Shown piece by piece: positions 1 to 8,948 of a stretch of DNA of 64,000 nt. Where the stretch lies: assembly GCA_025056865.1 (NCBI GenBank), contig JANWVO010000054.1:1-64000 (forward strand), read 5' to 3'. Below the pieces are notes generated by a model, which saw only the letters and a program-made list of their open reading frames with translations, was not told the origin of the DNA and made no database searches. The first letter of the stretch is position 1; each line of letters opens with the position of its first letter. The position numbers and the translations under genes were made by a program. The DNA comes from Bryobacteraceae bacterium. GTDB lineage: Bacteria; Acidobacteriota; Terriglobia; Bryobacterales; Bryobacteraceae.

Positions 1-1
1 T

Positions 2-70
2 GCCGGGCTGTCCCGGCTGCTGCTCGACAGCTGCTCCCAGGATAACGTCCACCCATTCCTGTCAGCCTGA
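2..70 (+). CDS. 3' end of an unidentified upstream gene (partial)
   Basis: An open frame enters from the left edge and stops with TGA at 68-70. Its last residues read AGLSRLLLDSCSQDNVHPFLSA in short form (ends ...SQDNVHPFLSA). The SQDN-type ending resembles the tail of PP2C-type phosphatases, but 22 residues are too few to assign a family. It could also be chance open frame. Confidence 0.35.
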   Translation, partial: AGLSRLLLDSCSQDNVHPFLSA

Positions 71-188
71 TCTCCTCCTGAATGAGAGGCCCGAGAGGGG
101 AATGCCGCAGGATCCCTCCATAAAAAATTCTGTTGCACCGCCCGGAACGCCAGTTTTTCCTCACGTGCGGGGATCTGCCAATCTTTTC

Positions 189-215
189 GAAAGCCACCGG
201 AGTCTGGGCCGACAT
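189..215 (+). promoter_or_regulatory. weak sigma-28-like promoter before cheW
   Basis: GAAAGCCA (189-196) is followed by exactly 11 bp and then GCCGACAT (208-215). The known sigma-28 (FliA) pattern is TAAAGTTT-N11-GCCGATAA, so the match is 4/8 and 6/8 with ideal spacing. It would start transcription near 222, ahead of the GTG start of cheW at 268. A far stronger version of the same pattern lies before flbD-motA-motB, which is why this weak one is listed. The region 71-188 shows nothing else recognisable. Confidence 0.3.
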
Positions 216-267
216 GAAATACGCGGCCCGCTGCAGAGAGGCGAGTAGACTCCAAAAGGGCAGGAAC

Positions 268-810
268 GTGTCCGTGCTGAGAGATGGAGATGGCAACCCG
301 TCAGGCTGTTCGCGCCAGGGCAAGTATCTCGTGTTCCAGCTCGGCCGCGAGGAATTCGGCGTCGAGGTGCTGAAGGTGCGCGAGATCATGGGCCTTCAGC
401 AGATCACCGAGGTGCCGCAGACGCCGCACTACGTGCGCGGCGTCATCAACCTGCGCGGCAAGGTGATTCCGGTGGTGGATCTGCGGCGCAAGTTTGGCAT
501 GGCCGACGGCGAGCAGACGGCGCGGACCTGCATCGTCGTGTTGCAGGTGCGGCGGCGCGGCGGCGGCGATCCGCTGCTGATGGGCGTCATCGTGGACGGG
601 GTGAGCGAAGTGCTCACCATCCACGAGCAGGATGTCGAGGACACTCCTTCGTTCGGCGAGGGCATCCATCTGCCCTACATCCTCGGCATGGCGAAGGTGA
701 AAGGGCGGGTGAAGATCCTGCTCGACATCGACGAGGTCATGACGGCGCAGGAGCTGGCGGGGCTGGAATGCCTGCCGCTCGGCGGCGGGGAAGCCGGCGC
801 GGAAGCCTGA
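268..810 (+). CDS. cheW: CheW chemotaxis coupling protein
   Basis: CheW bridges methyl-accepting receptors and the CheA kinase at the cytoplasmic face of the membrane. The protein has the single SH3-like CheW fold: KYLVFQLG at the first strand, the VREIMGLQ segment, and the family signature [19 protein letters not shown] chose GTG at 268 because GGCAGG lies 5 nt upstream and the frame before it (back to a TTG at 133) does not look like CheW. That gives 180 residues, normal for the family; ATG at 214 is the alternative. It is the first gene of an eight-gene chemotaxis operon. Confidence 0.9.
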   Translation: MSVLRDGDGNPSGCSRQGKYLVFQLGREEFGVEVLKVREIMGLQQITEVPQTPHYVRGVINLRGKVIPVVDLRRKFGMADGEQTARTCIVVLQVRRRGGGDPLLMGVIVDGVSEVLTIHEQDVEDTPSFGEGIHLPYILGMAKVKGRVKILLDIDEVMTAQELAGLECLPLGGGEAGAEA

Positions 811-869
811 GGCGGAAGCGCGGCGGCGGTTTTCACAGGGATCCGGAAGGAGAAGGAAGGGTAGAAGCA

Positions 870-2441
870 ATGTCGTTTTCGAAGAGAAACCTCGGGAGCA
901 AGATTTATCTGAGCCTGGGCCTGACGGGCGCGTTCCTGCTCGTGGTGGGCGGCGTGTCGATCTACAGCATCTCGGCGCTGCGCGGGCTGCTCGAGAACAC
1001 GGCGCGCGGCGAGGTGCGCAAGATCGAGCTGGCCACCCGGATCAGCGAGCAGGTAGCGTCGGGGCAGAGCGCGTTGCGCGGGGCGTTGCTGGCCAGCATG
1101 ACCGGCGACGCGGCCGGGGCGCGCGCGGCACAGAACCAGATGGAGGCGGCGGGCCGCGCGATCACGGCGGCGCTCGCCGAGATCGAGCCGCTGGTGGTGA
1201 CGGCTGAGGGCCGCGAGGACGTGCGCGTGATGAAGGCGGCCACCGAGGAGTGGCTGCGGCAGACGCGCGTCTTCGACGAGCACCTGGCGGCGCAGCGCTA
1301 TGACGAGGCGACCAGGATGGAGCCGGCCGTGTTCCGCCCGATGCTGAGCCAGATGCAGAAGGCGGCCAGCGATCTGACGCAGCGGCAGCGGCAGCGGATG
1401 GAAGAGGCGACGGCTTCGGCGGCAGCGCGGGCGCAGGTGACGACGTGGCTCGCCGTGCTGCTGGTGCTGAGCGGCGCGGTGGTGGCGGCGGCCGCTTTCT
1501 GGGTGATGCGCGGGGCCAACTCGACGCTGCGGCGCATCGCGGCCCAGATTGCCGACGGGGCGCGCCAGGTGGCCAGCGCCGCGCAGCAGGTCTCCAGCTC
1601 GGCGCAGGCGCTGGCGCAGGGCTCCAGCGAGCAGGCGGCCTCGCTCGAGCAGACCTCTGCTTCGACCGAAGAGCTGAACTCGATGACGCAGAAAAACGCC
1701 GAGAACGCCTCGATGGCGGCCGGCGAGACCGAGAAGGCGGACCAGCTTCTGAAGGAGACCAACGAGAAGCTCGACCAGATGATCGAGTCGATGAAGGAGA
1801 TCAACGCCTCCAGCGAGAAGATCAGCCGCATCATCCGCGTCATCGACGAGATCGCCTTCCAGACCAACATCCTCGCGCTGAACGCGGCCGTCGAGGCGGC
1901 GCGCGCCGGCGAGGCGGGCATGGGCTTCGCGGTGGTGGCCGACGAAGTGCGCAACCTCGCGCAGCGCTGCGCGCAGGCGGCCAAGGACACCTCGGACCTG
2001 ATCGAGGAATCGATCGTGCGCTCCAACGAGGGCAAGCTGCGGCTGGACGAAGTGGCCGCCTGCATCACGCGCGTCTTCGAGAACGCATCCCGGATCCGCG
2101 TGCTCACCAACGAGGTGCACATGGGCAGCCAGGAGCAGGCGCGGGGCATCGAGCAGATTGCGCGCGCGGTGGCGCAGATGCAGCAGGTGACGCAGTCGAC
2201 GGCGGCCAGCGCCGAAGAAAGCGCTTCGGCAGGCGAGGAGATGTCGGCGCAGGCGCAGCAGTTGCAGGCTGCGGTGGAGCGGCTGCGCGAGCTGGTGGGC
2301 GCCAGCGACGACGAGCGGACGGTTCCGGCCGTGCCGGCTCCGGCCGTGAGGCGCATGGCGGCTCCGGCGGCCCGTCCCGTGGGCGTGAAGACGGCTGCGC
2401 GGATGGAGATCCCGCTCGAGGACGATTTCCGCGATTTCTGA
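870..2441 (+). CDS. mcp: methyl-accepting chemotaxis protein
   Basis: Transmembrane chemoreceptor of 523 residues. A first membrane helix lies near residues 10-33 and a second near 190-215, enclosing a helical periplasmic sensor of the four-helix-bundle type. The cytoplasmic signalling hairpin is clear: [20 protein letters not shown] and then [15 protein letters not shown], flanked by long methylation helices. The HAMP region is short or diverged. After a proline/alanine-rich linker the protein ends in DFRDF, which fits the aromatic-x-x-aromatic pattern of C-terminal CheR-tethering pentapeptides. Start ATG at 870 follows AGGAAGGG. It lies between cheW and cheA, so it is the cognate receptor of this array. 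Confidence 0.95.
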   Translation: MSFSKRNLGSKIYLSLGLTGAFLLVVGGVSIYSISALRGLLENTARGEVRKIELATRISEQVASGQSALRGALLASMTGDAAGARAAQNQMEAAGRAITAALAEIEPLVVTAEGREDVRVMKAATEEWLRQTRVFDEHLAAQRYDEATRMEPAVFRPMLSQMQKAASDLTQRQRQRMEEATASAAARAQVTTWLAVLLVLSGAVVAAAAFWVMRGANSTLRRIAAQIADGARQVASAAQQVSSSAQALAQGSSEQAASLEQTSASTEELNSMTQKNAENASMAAGETEKADQLLKETNEKLDQMIESMKEINASSEKISRIIRVIDEIAFQTNILALNAAVEAARAGEAGMGFAVVADEVRNLAQRCAQAAKDTSDLIEESIVRSNEGKLRLDEVAACITRVFENASRIRVLTNEVHMGSQEQARGIEQIARAVAQMQQVTQSTAASAEESASAGEEMSAQAQQLQAAVERLRELVGASDDERTVPAVPAPAVRRMAAPAARPVGVKTAARMEIPLEDDFRDF

Positions 2442-2490
2442 AGGGCCGGTCTGAACGGCGGACCGGGTTGCAACCGGGAGGCGCAAACCG

Positions 2491-4335
2491 ATGGAAAGGG
2501 AGAAGGAGCGTCCGATGGGCGGGCCCGCCGGGGCCCGCCCGGACGGCCAGGCTGGCGGCCCGGGCCCCGAGGAAGGGCTGAAAGCTCTCTCGGAGAGCAT
2601 GGAAGCGGCCGCGCCATCCGCTGCGGCCAATTTCCTTGCGCAGGATCCGGAGCTCGTGCAGGACTTCCTCGTCGAGGCGCGCGAGCACCTGTCGAAGATC
2701 GAGGCCTGCCTGCTCGAGATCGAGCAGCGGACGCATACGAAGGAGACGCTGCATGCGGCCTTCCGCAGCTTCCACACGATCAAGGGGCTGGCGGGGTTCC
2801 TCGACTACCAGGTGATCCAGCGCGTGGCGCACGAGACCGAGACGCTGCTCGACCTGGCGCGCAACGGCCAGCTCGAGTTGCGGCCGCAGACGGTGGATGT
2901 GATCCTGGCGGCTGGCGACTATCTGGCGCTGTGGCTGAACGCGATCGAGGCGGCCGCCTCGGGCCGGGCCGTGGCCGAGCCGCCGCCGCCCGACGAGCTG
3001 ATCGCCCGCGTGCAGGCGGCCGCTTCCGGCGGCGCGCCGGGTGCGGAGGCGGATGCGGAGAAGCTGATTCCGTTCGACGAGCTGGCGCCGGCGGCAGGCG
3101 GAAGGGCGGAGGCGGGCGAAGCGGCGGTGAGGCCCGAGGCCCGCGCGGCCGCCGGAGGCGACGCGGCGCTCGTCAAGGTGGATACGGCCAAGCTCGAGTA
3201 CTTAGTCGACATGGTGGGCGAGCTGGTGATTGCGCAGACGATGCTGCGGCACAATCCGGAGCTGGGCCAGGTGAAGTCGCCGCGGCTCCAGCGCGACCTC
3301 TCGCACCTGGCGCGGGTGACCGGCGAGGTGCAGAAGACGGCGATGGCGATGCGGATGGTGCCGGTGGGGCAACTGTTCCGGCGCATGACGCGGCTGGTGC
3401 GCGACCTGGCGCGCAAGTCGGGCAAGCAGGCCGAGCTCGAGCTGTACGGCGAGGATGTCGAGCTGGACCGCACGATCGTCGAGGAGCTGCACGACCCGCT
3501 GGTGCACATGCTGCGCAACAGCATGGATCACGGCATCGAGCCGCCGGCCGAGCGCGAGGCCAAGGGCAAGCCGGCCGCGGGCCGTATCCGGCTGAAGGCG
3601 GCGCACCAGGCCGGCATGATCGTCATCGAGATCAGCGACGATGGCCGCGGCCTGGACCGCGAGCGGATCTTCCGCAAGGCGGTCGAGCGCGGCCTGGTGG
3701 CGGCCGATGCGCGGCTCAGCGACCACGAGGTCTACCATCTGATCTTTGAGCCGGGCTTTTCGACGGCCGAGCAGGTGACCGACGTCAGCGGCCGCGGCGT
3801 GGGCATGGATGTCGTGCGCAAGCACATCAACAAGCTGCGCGGCCGCATCGAGATCGTCTCCACCAGCGGCGCGGGCACGACGTTCCTGCTGAAGGTGCCG
3901 CTGACGCTGGCCATCATCGACGGGCTGATCGTGGCCGCCGGCGGCGAGCGCTTCATCGTGCCGATCTTCGCCGTCCGGGAGATGTTCAAGGCCTCGCCCG
4001 AGCAGGTCTTCACGGTGGAGGGCAAGGGCGAGATGGTGATGGTACGGGGCCGGCTGCTGCCGCTCGTGCGGCTGGCCGAGCGCCTGGGCGTGGAAGGGCG
4101 CAGCCGCGAAGTGAGCGACGGGCTGGTGATCGTGGGCGAAAGCGGCAGCCGGGTCTTCTGCCTGCTGGTGGACGAGCTGGCGGGCAAGCAGGAAGTCGTG
4201 ATCAAGAGCCTGGGGCCGGCCTTCCGCGAGGCGCGGGGCTTTGCCGGCGGGGCCATTCTGGGCGACGGCCGCGTCGGGCTGATCCTGGACCTGTCGGCGA
4301 TCGCCGGCGAAACCGGAGCAGTGGTGCGCGGCTGA
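2491..4335 (+). CDS. cheA: CheA chemotaxis histidine kinase
   Basis: CheA autophosphorylates in response to receptors and passes phosphate to CheY and CheB. Residues about 50-155 form the HPt (P1) domain with phospho-acceptor His95 in SFHTIKGLAGF. A short linker replaces most of the P2 region. The P3 dimerisation helices start near VDTAKLEYLVDMVGEL (about residue 230). The P4 ATPase shows the N box around residue 336 (HMLRNSMDHGIE), G1 at about 383 (DDGRGLD) and G2 near 433 (GRGVGMDVV). The P5 CheW-like domain fills the C-terminus. The 614-residue length is typical. ATG at 2491 follows GGGAGG. The first 45 residues are Gly/Pro-rich and probably disordered. Confidence 0.97.
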   Translation: MEREKERPMGGPAGARPDGQAGGPGPEEGLKALSESMEAAAPSAAANFLAQDPELVQDFLVEAREHLSKIEACLLEIEQRTHTKETLHAAFRSFHTIKGLAGFLDYQVIQRVAHETETLLDLARNGQLELRPQTVDVILAAGDYLALWLNAIEAAASGRAVAEPPPPDELIARVQAAASGGAPGAEADAEKLIPFDELAPAAGGRAEAGEAAVRPEARAAAGGDAALVKVDTAKLEYLVDMVGELVIAQTMLRHNPELGQVKSPRLQRDLSHLARVTGEVQKTAMAMRMVPVGQLFRRMTRLVRDLARKSGKQAELELYGEDVELDRTIVEELHDPLVHMLRNSMDHGIEPPAEREAKGKPAAGRIRLKAAHQAGMIVIEISDDGRGLDRERIFRKAVERGLVAADARLSDHEVYHLIFEPGFSTAEQVTDVSGRGVGMDVVRKHINKLRGRIEIVSTSGAGTTFLLKVPLTLAIIDGLIVAAGGERFIVPIFAVREMFKASPEQVFTVEGKGEMVMVRGRLLPLVRLAERLGVEGRSREVSDGLVIVGESGSRVFCLLVDELAGKQEVVIKSLGPAFREARGFAGGAILGDGRVGLILDLSAIAGETGAVVRG

Positions 4336-4348
4336 GGCAGGAGGAGGG

Positions 4349-5191
4349 ATGAAGCAGCCGGGCGGGATGCAGGGAGCGGCGGCGGGCCTTGGCGAGCGGG
4401 AGTTCCGCGAGGTGCGCGAGCTGGCCCGCCGCACCTTCGGCCTGGACCTGAAGCCGGGCAAGGAAGCGCTGGTGCATGCACGGCTGGCGCGGCGCGTGCA
4501 GGAGCTCGGCCTGGGCAGCATCGCCGAATACATCGAGGCGGTAAAGGCCGACCGGACAGGCCTGGAGCTGGAGCGGCTGATCAACGCGCTGGCGACCAAC
4601 CACACGAGCTTCCTGCGCGAGCCGCAGCATTTCGCGCTGCTGCGCGAGCGCATCCTGCCGGAGCTGGCGCCGCGGGCCTCGTTCTGGATCTGGAGCGCGG
4701 GCTGTTCGACGGGAGAAGAGCCGTATTCGATCCTGTTCACGGCGGCCGAGCGGCTGGGGGCGCGCCTCGGAGCGATGCGGCTGCTGGCCACCGACATTTC
4801 GACGCGGGCGCTCGAGAAGGCGCAGGCGGCCATCTATCCCGCCGAGCGGCTGCAAGGGCTGCCGCCGGGCTGGCCGCAGAAATACTTCCAGCGGGGCACT
4901 GGCCGCTGGGAGGGCAGCGTGCGGGTGAAGCCCGAGTGGCGGGCGCGGGTCGACTTCCGGCGGCTGAACCTGATGGAGGACTTCTCGTTCCTGCCGCGCA
5001 TGGCGGTGATCTTCTGCCGGAATGTGATGATCTACTTCGACAAGGCGACGCAGGAGCGTCTGGTGCGGCGCTTTGAGGACCGGCTGGAGCCGGGCGGGTG
5101 GCTGCTGATCGGCCACAGCGAGGGGCTGATGGGGGTGCGGCACGGGCTGGAGTATGTCATGCCGGCCGTCTACCGCAAGCCGGCCGCCTAG
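4349..5191 (+). CDS. cheR: CheR receptor methyltransferase
   Basis: SAM-dependent methylation of glutamates on the receptor, opposing CheB. The 280-residue protein has the helical N-domain, with the substrate-loop segment ALATNHTSFLREPQHF. The SAM-binding segment WSAGCSTGEEPYSI and the C-terminal FCRNVMIYFD motif follow. ATG at 4349 sits 7 nt after GGAGGAGGG and 13 bp after cheA. The receptor in this operon ends in a possible CheR-docking pentapeptide, so this enzyme may be of the tethered type. Confidence 0.97.
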   Translation: MKQPGGMQGAAAGLGEREFREVRELARRTFGLDLKPGKEALVHARLARRVQELGLGSIAEYIEAVKADRTGLELERLINALATNHTSFLREPQHFALLRERILPELAPRASFWIWSAGCSTGEEPYSILFTAAERLGARLGAMRLLATDISTRALEKAQAAIYPAERLQGLPPGWPQKYFQRGTGRWEGSVRVKPEWRARVDFRRLNLMEDFSFLPRMAVIFCRNVMIYFDKATQERLVRRFEDRLEPGGWLLIGHSEGLMGVRHGLEYVMPAVYRKPAA

Positions 5192-5211
5192 CCGGGCGAG
5201 GGAGGCGTGAA

Positions 5212-5742
5212 TTGAAGACCGTGGTCGTGGGCGTGGGAGATTGCAAAGTGACGGATGAGCCGGCCGAGCTGGTGACCTATGCGCTGGGCTCCTGCATCGC
5301 GGTGGCCATCTGGGATCCGGTGGCCCGGGTGGGCGGGCTGTTGCACTTTATGCTGCCGGACAGCTCGGTGGACCGCGACACGCAGGGCCGGGCCAATCCC
5401 TTCCGCTATGCCGACACGGGTACGCCGCTGCTGTTCCGCGCCGCCTATGAGAAAGGCGCCGAGAAGCGCCGCCTGCTGGTGCGGCTGGCGGGCGGGGCAA
5501 ACGTCGTGGACTCCAACGGGGTGTTCAACATCGGCCGGAGGAATTACGCGGCGGTGCGCAAGATCCTGTGGAAGGCGGGCGTGCTGGTGCACGGGGAGGA
5601 CGTGGGTGGAACTGTTTCGCGGACGGTGCGCCTGGAGGTGCCCACCGGGCGGTGCACGGTGTCGACGCCTGCGGGCGCCCGCGAACTGAAGGCTTCGTTG
5701 GCGGGCGCGAAGGAAGGAGGTGCGGAGTGCCGAGTCGCCTGA
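5212..5742 (+). CDS. cheD: CheD receptor glutamine deamidase
   Basis: Deamidates receptor glutamines and in many bacteria interacts with CheC/CheX-type phosphatases. With a TTG start at 5212 (GGAGG 6 nt upstream) the protein has 176 residues, and the catalytic residues are in the expected places: Cys28 in YALGSC, His45 in GGLLHFMLP, Thr22 just before. TTG is needed because no ATG or GTG with a ribosome site lies close by; GTG at 5221 is the only rival. The last 16 bp overlap the next gene. Confidence 0.93.
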   Translation: MKTVVVGVGDCKVTDEPAELVTYALGSCIAVAIWDPVARVGGLLHFMLPDSSVDRDTQGRANPFRYADTGTPLLFRAAYEKGAEKRRLLVRLAGGANVVDSNGVFNIGRRNYAAVRKILWKAGVLVHGEDVGGTVSRTVRLEVPTGRCTVSTPAGARELKASLAGAKEGGAECRVA

Positions 5743-6143
5743 TGATTGTGGATGATTCGCCGGTCATGCGGGCGTTCGTGAAGAGGACGATCGCGGTGGC
5801 GGGCTTTCCGGCTTCGGAGATCCTCGAGGCGTCCAACGGGCGCGAGGCTCTTGACAAGCTCCGCGCCGCGGCGGCGCAGCCCCCGGTGGACCTGATCCTG
5901 ACCGACATCAACATGCCGGTGATGGATGGCGAACAGTTGATCAGCGAGCTGAAGGCCGATGCGGCGCTGCGGTCGATTCCGGTGGTGGTTGTGTCGACAG
6001 ATTCGACCGAGAAGCGCGTCGGGGCGCTGCTGAAGCTGGGCGCAAGCGATTATGTGCGCAAGCCGTTCCCGCCGGAGCGGCTGAGCGAGGTTCTTTCGGC
6101 GCTGCTCGGGCCTCCGGGCGGCAGCCCGGGCGGGGAGTTCTGA
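5727..6143 (+). CDS. cheY: CheY-type response regulator
   Basis: Single receiver domain, 138 residues. The acidic pair Asp9-Asp10, phospho-acceptor Asp60 in LTDINMPVMDG and the conserved Lys in YVRKPFPPE are all present. GTG at 5727 has AAGGAGG 6 nt upstream and overlaps the end of cheD by 16 bp, so translation is probably coupled. It has no output domain and is the likely diffusible signal from CheA to the flagellar switch; motA/motB are found 14 kb downstream in the same window. Confidence 0.93.
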   Translation: MPSRLMIVDDSPVMRAFVKRTIAVAGFPASEILEASNGREALDKLRAAAAQPPVDLILTDINMPVMDGEQLISELKADAALRSIPVVVVSTDSTEKRVGALLKLGASDYVRKPFPPERLSEVLSALLGPPGGSPGGEF

Positions 6144-6146
6144 ACC

Positions 6147-6608
6147 ATGGCGGAGACGAGACTGGAGCCGGCCCTGATGCGGCGCGCGCTGGAAGAGGCG
6201 GCGCTGGAAGTGCTGGAGACGATGTGCTTCGAATACCCGGTGGACGAAGCCCGCGAAGACGGGCCGCCAGAGGGAGAAGTGACGGGGGCGGTGGCGCGCT
6301 TCGAAGGCAGCCTGCGCGGCGAGCTGCGCGTGGCGCTTTCCGGCGGCGCGCCGCGGCGGCTGGCGGCGGCGTTTCTTGGTATCGACGAGGAGGAGGTGCG
6401 CGCGCAGGACGAGCTGCTGATGGCAGCCGAGCTGGCCAACATGCTTTGCGGAGCGACCATGAGCCGGCTGGAACCCCAGGGGCGGCTGCGGATCGCCGCG
6501 CCGGAGGCGTCGCACGGCCGCTGCGGATGCACGGAGCGGAGCTGGGTGCGATTCCCGCTCGAGCAGGGCGAAATGGCCGTCACGCTTTGCTGCGAGGAGG
6601 AGGCATGA
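6147..6608 (+). CDS. cheX: CheX-type CheY-P phosphatase
   Basis: A 153-residue protein of the CheC/CheX/FliY phosphatase superfamily. The hallmark E-x-x-N pair is seen as Glu95 and Asn98 in AAELANMLCG, with Asp88 upstream. A single E-x-x-N motif and the position next to cheD, cheY and cheB favour CheX, or a single-site CheC relative. No CheZ is present, so this is the probable route for removing phosphate from CheY. Two Cys residues late in the chain (GRCGC) are unusual. It starts 3 bp after cheY and overlaps cheB by 4 bp (ATGA). Confidence 0.8.
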   Translation: MAETRLEPALMRRALEEAALEVLETMCFEYPVDEAREDGPPEGEVTGAVARFEGSLRGELRVALSGGAPRRLAAAFLGIDEEEVRAQDELLMAAELANMLCGATMSRLEPQGRLRIAAPEASHGRCGCTERSWVRFPLEQGEMAVTLCCEEEA

Positions 6609-7690
6609 GTGAGGGAAAGAAGATCCGGGTGCTGGTGGTCGATGATTCGGCCATCGTGCGGAAGGTGCTGACGGAGGTGCTCAGCCAGCAGCCGGACATC
6701 GAGGTGGTCGGCACCGCGCCGGATGCCTTCGTGGCGCGCGACAAGATCGTATCGCTGCGGCCCGACGTGCTGACGCTGGACGTCGAGATGCCCCGCATGG
6801 ACGGGCTGACGTTCCTTGAGAAGCTGATGAAGCACTACCCGCTGCCGGTGATCGTGCTCAGCTCGCTCACCCAGAACTCGACGCGCGCGGCGCTGGAGGC
6901 GCTCAACCGCGGCGCCGTCGACGTGCTGGCCAAGCCGGGCGGGCCGTACTCGGTGGCTGATCTCAAGGACGACCTGCCGCAGCGGGTGCGCGCCGCGGCC
7001 GCGGCGCGCATCCGGCGCAACGGGGCAGCCGCCGCTCCCCCGCCGCCTGCCGCCCCGGCTCCCGCGCCGGCGGCGCGGCCAAGGGCGGAAGCCGACGGCC
7101 CGCCGCCTCAGCAGGTAATCGCCATCGGCGCCTCCACCGGCGGCACCGTCGCCATCGAGCGCATCCTGGCCGCCCTGCCGGCGGAGGTGCCGCCCATCGT
7201 CATCACCCAGCACATCCCGCCCGGCTTTTCGCGCACCTTCGCGCAGCGGCTCAACACGGTGTGCGCCCTCGAGGTCCGCGAGGCGGAAGGCGGCGAACGG
7301 CTCGAGAACGGCCTCGCGCTGGTGGCGCCCGGCAACCGCCACCTGGAGATCGAGCGCATCGCTGGCGGCGGCTGGCGCACGCGCCTCCACGACGGGCCGA
7401 AGGTCTGCTACCAGCGGCCCAGCGTCGACGTGCTGTTCCGCAGCGTGGCGCGCGAGGCGGGCGCGCATTCCATCGGCGTGCTGCTCACCGGCATGGGAGC
7501 CGACGGCGCCGCGGGACTGCTGGAGATGCGGCGCGCGGGCGCGCCGACGATCGCGCAGAATGAGGAGACCTGCGTGGTGTTCGGCATGCCGCGCGAAGCC
7601 ATCCGCATGGGGGCGGCGCAGCAGGTGCTGCCGCTCGACGAGATCGCCGGCGCGCTGGCCAAGCGCGTGCGCGTTCCCATGCCGGCCTGA
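6605..7690 (+). CDS. cheB: CheB receptor methylesterase/deamidase
   Basis: Receiver domain (residues 1-125, phospho-acceptor Asp59 in LTLDVEMPRMDG), a Pro/Ala-rich linker, then the C-terminal methylesterase domain. The catalytic triad is visible: Ser177 in GASTGGT, His in QHIPPGF near residue 203, and Asp in GMGADGA near 300. Length 361 is standard. It removes methyl groups from receptor glutamates when phosphorylated by CheA. The start overlaps cheX by ATGA. It is the last gene of the operon; its stop lies only 4 bp from the stop of the converging glycosyltransferase gene. Confidence 0.97.
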   Translation: MSEGKKIRVLVVDDSAIVRKVLTEVLSQQPDIEVVGTAPDAFVARDKIVSLRPDVLTLDVEMPRMDGLTFLEKLMKHYPLPVIVLSSLTQNSTRAALEALNRGAVDVLAKPGGPYSVADLKDDLPQRVRAAAAARIRRNGAAAAPPPPAAPAPAPAARPRAEADGPPPQQVIAIGASTGGTVAIERILAALPAEVPPIVITQHIPPGFSRTFAQRLNTVCALEVREAEGGERLENGLALVAPGNRHLEIERIAGGGWRTRLHDGPKVCYQRPSVDVLFRSVAREAGAHSIGVLLTGMGADGAAGLLEMRRAGAPTIAQNEETCVVFGMPREAIRMGAAQQVLPLDEIAGALAKRVRVPMPA

Positions 7691-7694
7691 GCCT

Positions 7695-8948
7695 TCATCC
7701 CGCGCAGATCTCCGCCAGCCGCGCCGCCGACTTCGAAAACGGCCGTCCGGCGGCGTAGCCGCGGGCTGCCCGGCTCATCGACGCCCGGCGGGCATCGTCC
7801 CCGAGCAGCGCTTCAATCGCCCGCCAGAGCTGCTGCCGCGCCTGACCGCGCTGCACCAGCACGCCAAGCTCCGGCCGCAGAATCTCCCGCGTGCCGTCGC
7901 TTTCCACGGCCACAGCCGGCAGTCCCGCGGCCAGCGCCTCCATCAACGTCAGCCCGTAGCTTTCGTGCCGCGAGGCGAACACGAACAGATCCGCCAGCGT
8001 GAAAAAGGCCTGCTTGCGCGCGCCGGTGACATGGCCGGGAAAATCCACGCGGATGCGGCGCAGCCGCGCCGCCAGCCGCTCCAGCCTTGCCATGTGCGCG
8101 CGCCCCTGCATGTAGGCCGGCGCGCCGCAGACGAACAGCCGCAACGGCGGCACGGCGGCGCCCCGCGCCCGCTCCCACTCGAACAGCGATTCGAGCAGCA
8201 GATCCTGGCCCTTCTCCGGGCTGATGCGGCTGAGCGCCAGCAGAACTTTTTCCCCTTCCTGCACGGCAAACTCCCGCCTCAGCGCATCCGCATCCGCAGG
8301 GGCTTGCGCGGAGCCGACAGGCGGAGCGCCCCAGGGCAGCACATGGATGCGGTCCTCGCGCGCCTCCGGCCAGCTTTCGAGGAGGATGCGCTTCATGCCG
8401 GAGCTCGGCACGACAATGGCGGAAGAATGCAGCAGGCTCTGCTGCTGGCGTTCGAAGATGAGCCGCAGGATCAGCGGGGAGAAGCGGGCCGCTCCAAGCC
8501 GCTGCGCCGCGCGCCAGGCGCCGGCCAGCGCCCGGGCGCCGGCCCAGCCGCGCAGATAGATGGCGGCGATGTAGGCGACGACGTCGACATGGTAAATCGT
8601 CGTAATGCGGAAGCCGGCGCGCTTTAGCGCCGGGAAGTCTGGCGCTTCGCTGATGTCATTGACGAGCACTGCCGTGTCGCGGGGGTCGTGCCCGAGGATG
8701 CGGCGGGTTGCAGCCTCGCTGAAGGCACGGCAGAAGGCGGCGTAGCGGCGCTCGTCGAAGGCGGTGAGTTCGTGGCCCGCCGGCGCGGCTTCGCCCAGGA
8801 TGGCGGGCGTGAGCATCTCCAGTTCGAAAGGGCCGGTGCGGCGCCATTCGTCCTCGAGCATCCGCGCCACCGCTGCACCGCCCCCAAGCGGCGCTTCCAC
8901 GGGATAGCCCGCATGCGCCGCTGCATAAACGACGCGCCGTACGCTCAC
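7695..8948 (-). CDS. GT4-type glycosyltransferase
   Basis: GT-B fold retaining glycosyltransferase of 417 residues. The C-terminal half has the family-4 hallmarks: LSRISPEKGQDLLLESL and the E-x7-E donor-binding region FASRHESYGLTLMEALAAGLP, then ESDGTREIL. The N-terminal half (acceptor side) is unremarkable and has no signal peptide. GTG at 8948 follows GGCGGAG and overlaps the stop of the preceding gene (GTGA). It is the last gene of the ileS-lspA-unknown-GT unit. The sugar and acceptor cannot be read from sequence; lipid, exopolysaccharide or glycoprotein targets are all possible. Confidence 0.88.
   Translation of the reverse strand: MSVRRVVYAAAHAGYPVEAPLGGGAAVARMLEDEWRRTGPFELEMLTPAILGEAAPAGHELTAFDERRYAAFCRAFSEAATRRILGHDPRDTAVLVNDISEAPDFPALKRAGFRITTIYHVDVVAYIAAIYLRGWAGARALAGAWRAAQRLGAARFSPLILRLIFERQQQSLLHSSAIVVPSSGMKRILLESWPEAREDRIHVLPWGAPPVGSAQAPADADALRREFAVQEGEKVLLALSRISPEKGQDLLLESLFEWERARGAAVPPLRLFVCGAPAYMQGRAHMARLERLAARLRRIRVDFPGHVTGARKQAFFTLADLFVFASRHESYGLTLMEALAAGLPAVAVESDGTREILRPELGVLVQRGQARQQLWRAIEALLGDDARRASMSRAARGYAAGRPFSKSAARLAEICAG

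Noticed and set aside
675-2783. 702-codon minus-strand open frame opposite mcp
   Set aside because: Low-complexity Arg/His/Leu-rich translation with no domain; the plus strand encodes cheW, mcp and cheA.
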